From NCBI GenBank assembly GCA_041917975.1, contig JAYRWN010000047.1, positions 1 through 7,229 on the forward strand: a stretch of 7,229 bases of DNA, in the 5' to 3' direction. A model generated the notes under the pieces. It did not search any database and was not told the DNA's origin. It was given only the letters and a program-made list of their open reading frames with translations. Source of the DNA: JAYRWN01 sp041917975. GTDB taxonomy: Bacteria > Bacteroidota > Bacteroidia > Chitinophagales > Saprospiraceae. The translations under genes were made by a program, and so were the position numbers. Positions 6,215 through 7,229 of this stretch are shown here, piece after piece. Position 1 is the stretch's first letter, and each line of letters begins with the position of its first letter.

Positions 6215-7229
6215 ATGAAATGTACATCCAATACTAGCAGGGATAAGGTCAATGGTCGCGGATGGCCGGTTCGGTTGGTTATGATAAGCCTGCTGGCCGT
6301 CATACAAGTTAATTCATCTTACGCCCAGGTGGAAGAGGTTCTACCACTCAACCATCCCCAACGTTTTTTTCAACGGGCCGATTTAATGCAAATTGGGGTG
6401 TATTATTATCCCGAGCAATGGCCACGGGACCAGTGGGAACGCGATTTTAAACATATTAAAAACCTGGGATTTGAATTCACCCATTTTGCTGAATTTGCCT
6501 GGACTTTTATGGAGCCGGAAGAAGGCCAATACGACTTCGCCTGGCTGGATGACGCCTTAGCGCTGGCAGCGAAAACCGGCCTGAAAGTGATCCTGTGTAC
6601 GCCAACGCCTACCCCACCGGCCTGGATGGGGGATAAATATCCGGAAATCTATTTGGTGGATGCCCAGGGTCGCCGCCGGGAACATGGAAACAGGGCGAAT
6701 GTATCCGTTACGAATAAAACGTATCAGAAATTTATCGACACCATCGTCAGCGCCTTGGGCCAAAGGTACGGCCATCACCCTAACGTCATCGGCTGGCAAA
6801 TAGACAATGAACCTTTGGCCACACCCGATTTTAGTTCCTCAGCCCGCCTGGCGTTTCAACAGTGGCTGAAAAAAAAGTACGGCACGATTGAACGATTGAA
6901 CCAGGCTTGGGTGGGTAGTTTTTGGAGTACGCGCTACAATCATTTTGAGCAAGTTGTGTTGCCCAATACGGTAATCTATGTTGAGGATAAATTAAGCCCT
7001 CATGCGGTGCTGGATTTCAAACGCTTCACTTCCGATGCCCAGGCGGAATTTTTAAACCGGCAGGCGGAGATACTGCGCCAATACATTGCCCCGCACCAAT
7101 GGATAACCACCAACTTCACCAATGTCATTTATGACGCTGACCCCCGCAGCGCCCATAAGATGGACTTTATCTCTTATACCATGTACCCGGTAAGTGGAAA
7201 AAATCCAATGGGAGGCAACAGTTTTCGTA
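6215..7229 (+). CDS. Exported GH42 beta-galactosidase-like glycoside hydrolase, N-terminal half (3' end outside window)
   Basis: The frame is open from ATG 6215 to the window edge, giving 338 residues of a protein usually about 650-700 long. GH42 enzymes are retaining beta-galactosidases with a TIM-barrel catalytic domain. Residues 1-38 look like a signal peptide with a long polar n-region (hydrophobic LVMISLLAVIQV, cut near SYAQ). GH42 signatures follow in order: GVYYYPEQWPRDQWERDF (61-78), HFAEFAWTFMEPEEGQYDF (90-108), TPTPTPPAWM (129-138) and GWQIDNEP (193-200) with E199 as the predicted acid/base. LNQAW and FW (228-237) sit where the family has its 'LN.aW...fW' motif. The nucleophile Glu would fall near residue 370, beyond the window. 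The Cys cluster that binds zinc in some GH42 enzymes is absent after E199 (PDFSSSARLAF). The ATG is preceded by AAAAAGAAG, a weak purine-rich site. A later in-frame ATG at 6281 would shorten the signal peptide's n-region. Substrate is probably a terminal beta-galactoside, unproven. Confidence 0.9.
   Translation, partial: MKCTSNTSRDKVNGRGWPVRLVMISLLAVIQVNSSYAQVEEVLPLNHPQRFFQRADLMQIGVYYYPEQWPRDQWERDFKHIKNLGFEFTHFAEFAWTFMEPEEGQYDFAWLDDALALAAKTGLKVILCTPTPTPPAWMGDKYPEIYLVDAQGRRREHGNRANVSVTNKTYQKFIDTIVSALGQRYGHHPNVIGWQIDNEPLATPDFSSSARLAFQQWLKKKYGTIERLNQAWVGSFWSTRYNHFEQVVLPNTVIYVEDKLSPHAVLDFKRFTSDAQAEFLNRQAEILRQYIAPHQWITTNFTNVIYDADPRSAHKMDFISYTMYPVSGKNPMGGNSFR

Noticed and set aside
6557..6799. 80-codon minus-strand open frame inside the GH42 gene
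   Set aside because: The opposite strand carries strong GH42 motifs through the same bases, so this is a shadow frame.
4239..7229. GGT-like and GH42 genes as a certain operon or a new defence or biosynthetic system
   Set aside because: They are codirectional but 149 bases apart with a promoter candidate between them, and no shared pathway or system-specific partner is visible in the window.

Overview
This window looks like it comes from a member of the Bacteroidota, probably a Saprospiraceae- or Cytophagia-like lineage. Three things point there: a type IX secretion (T9SS) sorting-domain start (FPNP...) on a large secreted repeat protein, the Cys-rich 'DGxxNGDExxVDCGG' linkers common in that phylum, and AT-rich leaders without strong Shine-Dalgarno sites. 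No RNA gene or CRISPR array was seen. The placement is inferred from these traits, not from any search.

Layout. (1) Positions 1-143 are the right end of an insertion sequence. The plus strand carries the last 34 codons of a transposase resembling the ISKra4 family, followed by a terminal region that appears to stop at about position 143. (2) Positions 75-3986, minus strand, encode a 1303-residue exported protein built from five leucine-rich-repeat (LRR) solenoids of the plant-like 'LxGxIPxxLGxLxxL' type. Each has its own Cys/Trp N-cap and Cys C-cap, and four short Cys-rich linkers join them. Its T9SS C-terminal sorting domain is cut about 28 residues after FPNP, exactly where IS sequence begins; the last 22 codons and the stop lie in IS DNA. 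The gene is therefore probably a 3'-truncated, secretion-defective allele. (3) Positions 3987-4238 are a very AT-rich divergent intergenic region with two inverted repeats and weak promoter candidates. (4) Positions 4239-6065, plus strand, encode an exported gamma-glutamyltranspeptidase-fold (Ntn-hydrolase) enzyme that keeps the autoprocessing Thr but has lost the canonical gamma-glutamyl-binding residues, so it is likely an acylase-like or otherwise divergent member. (5) Positions 6066-6214 hold a hexamer microsatellite, a weak hairpin and a Bacteroidota-type promoter candidate. (6) Positions 6215-7229, plus strand, encode the N-terminal half of an exported GH42 beta-galactosidase-like glycoside hydrolase that runs off the window.

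How they fit together. All three host genes begin with export signals, so the region concerns the cell envelope or periphery: an LRR adhesin or recognition protein, a periplasmic/exported amidohydrolase and a galactosidase. No sequence evidence ties them into one pathway. The LRR gene is divergent from the two enzymes, and those two are codirectional but separated by 149 bases with a promoter candidate between them, so they need not be an operon. The most notable items are the IS truncation of the sorting signal, the five-solenoid architecture and the rewired substrate pocket of the GGT-like enzyme.
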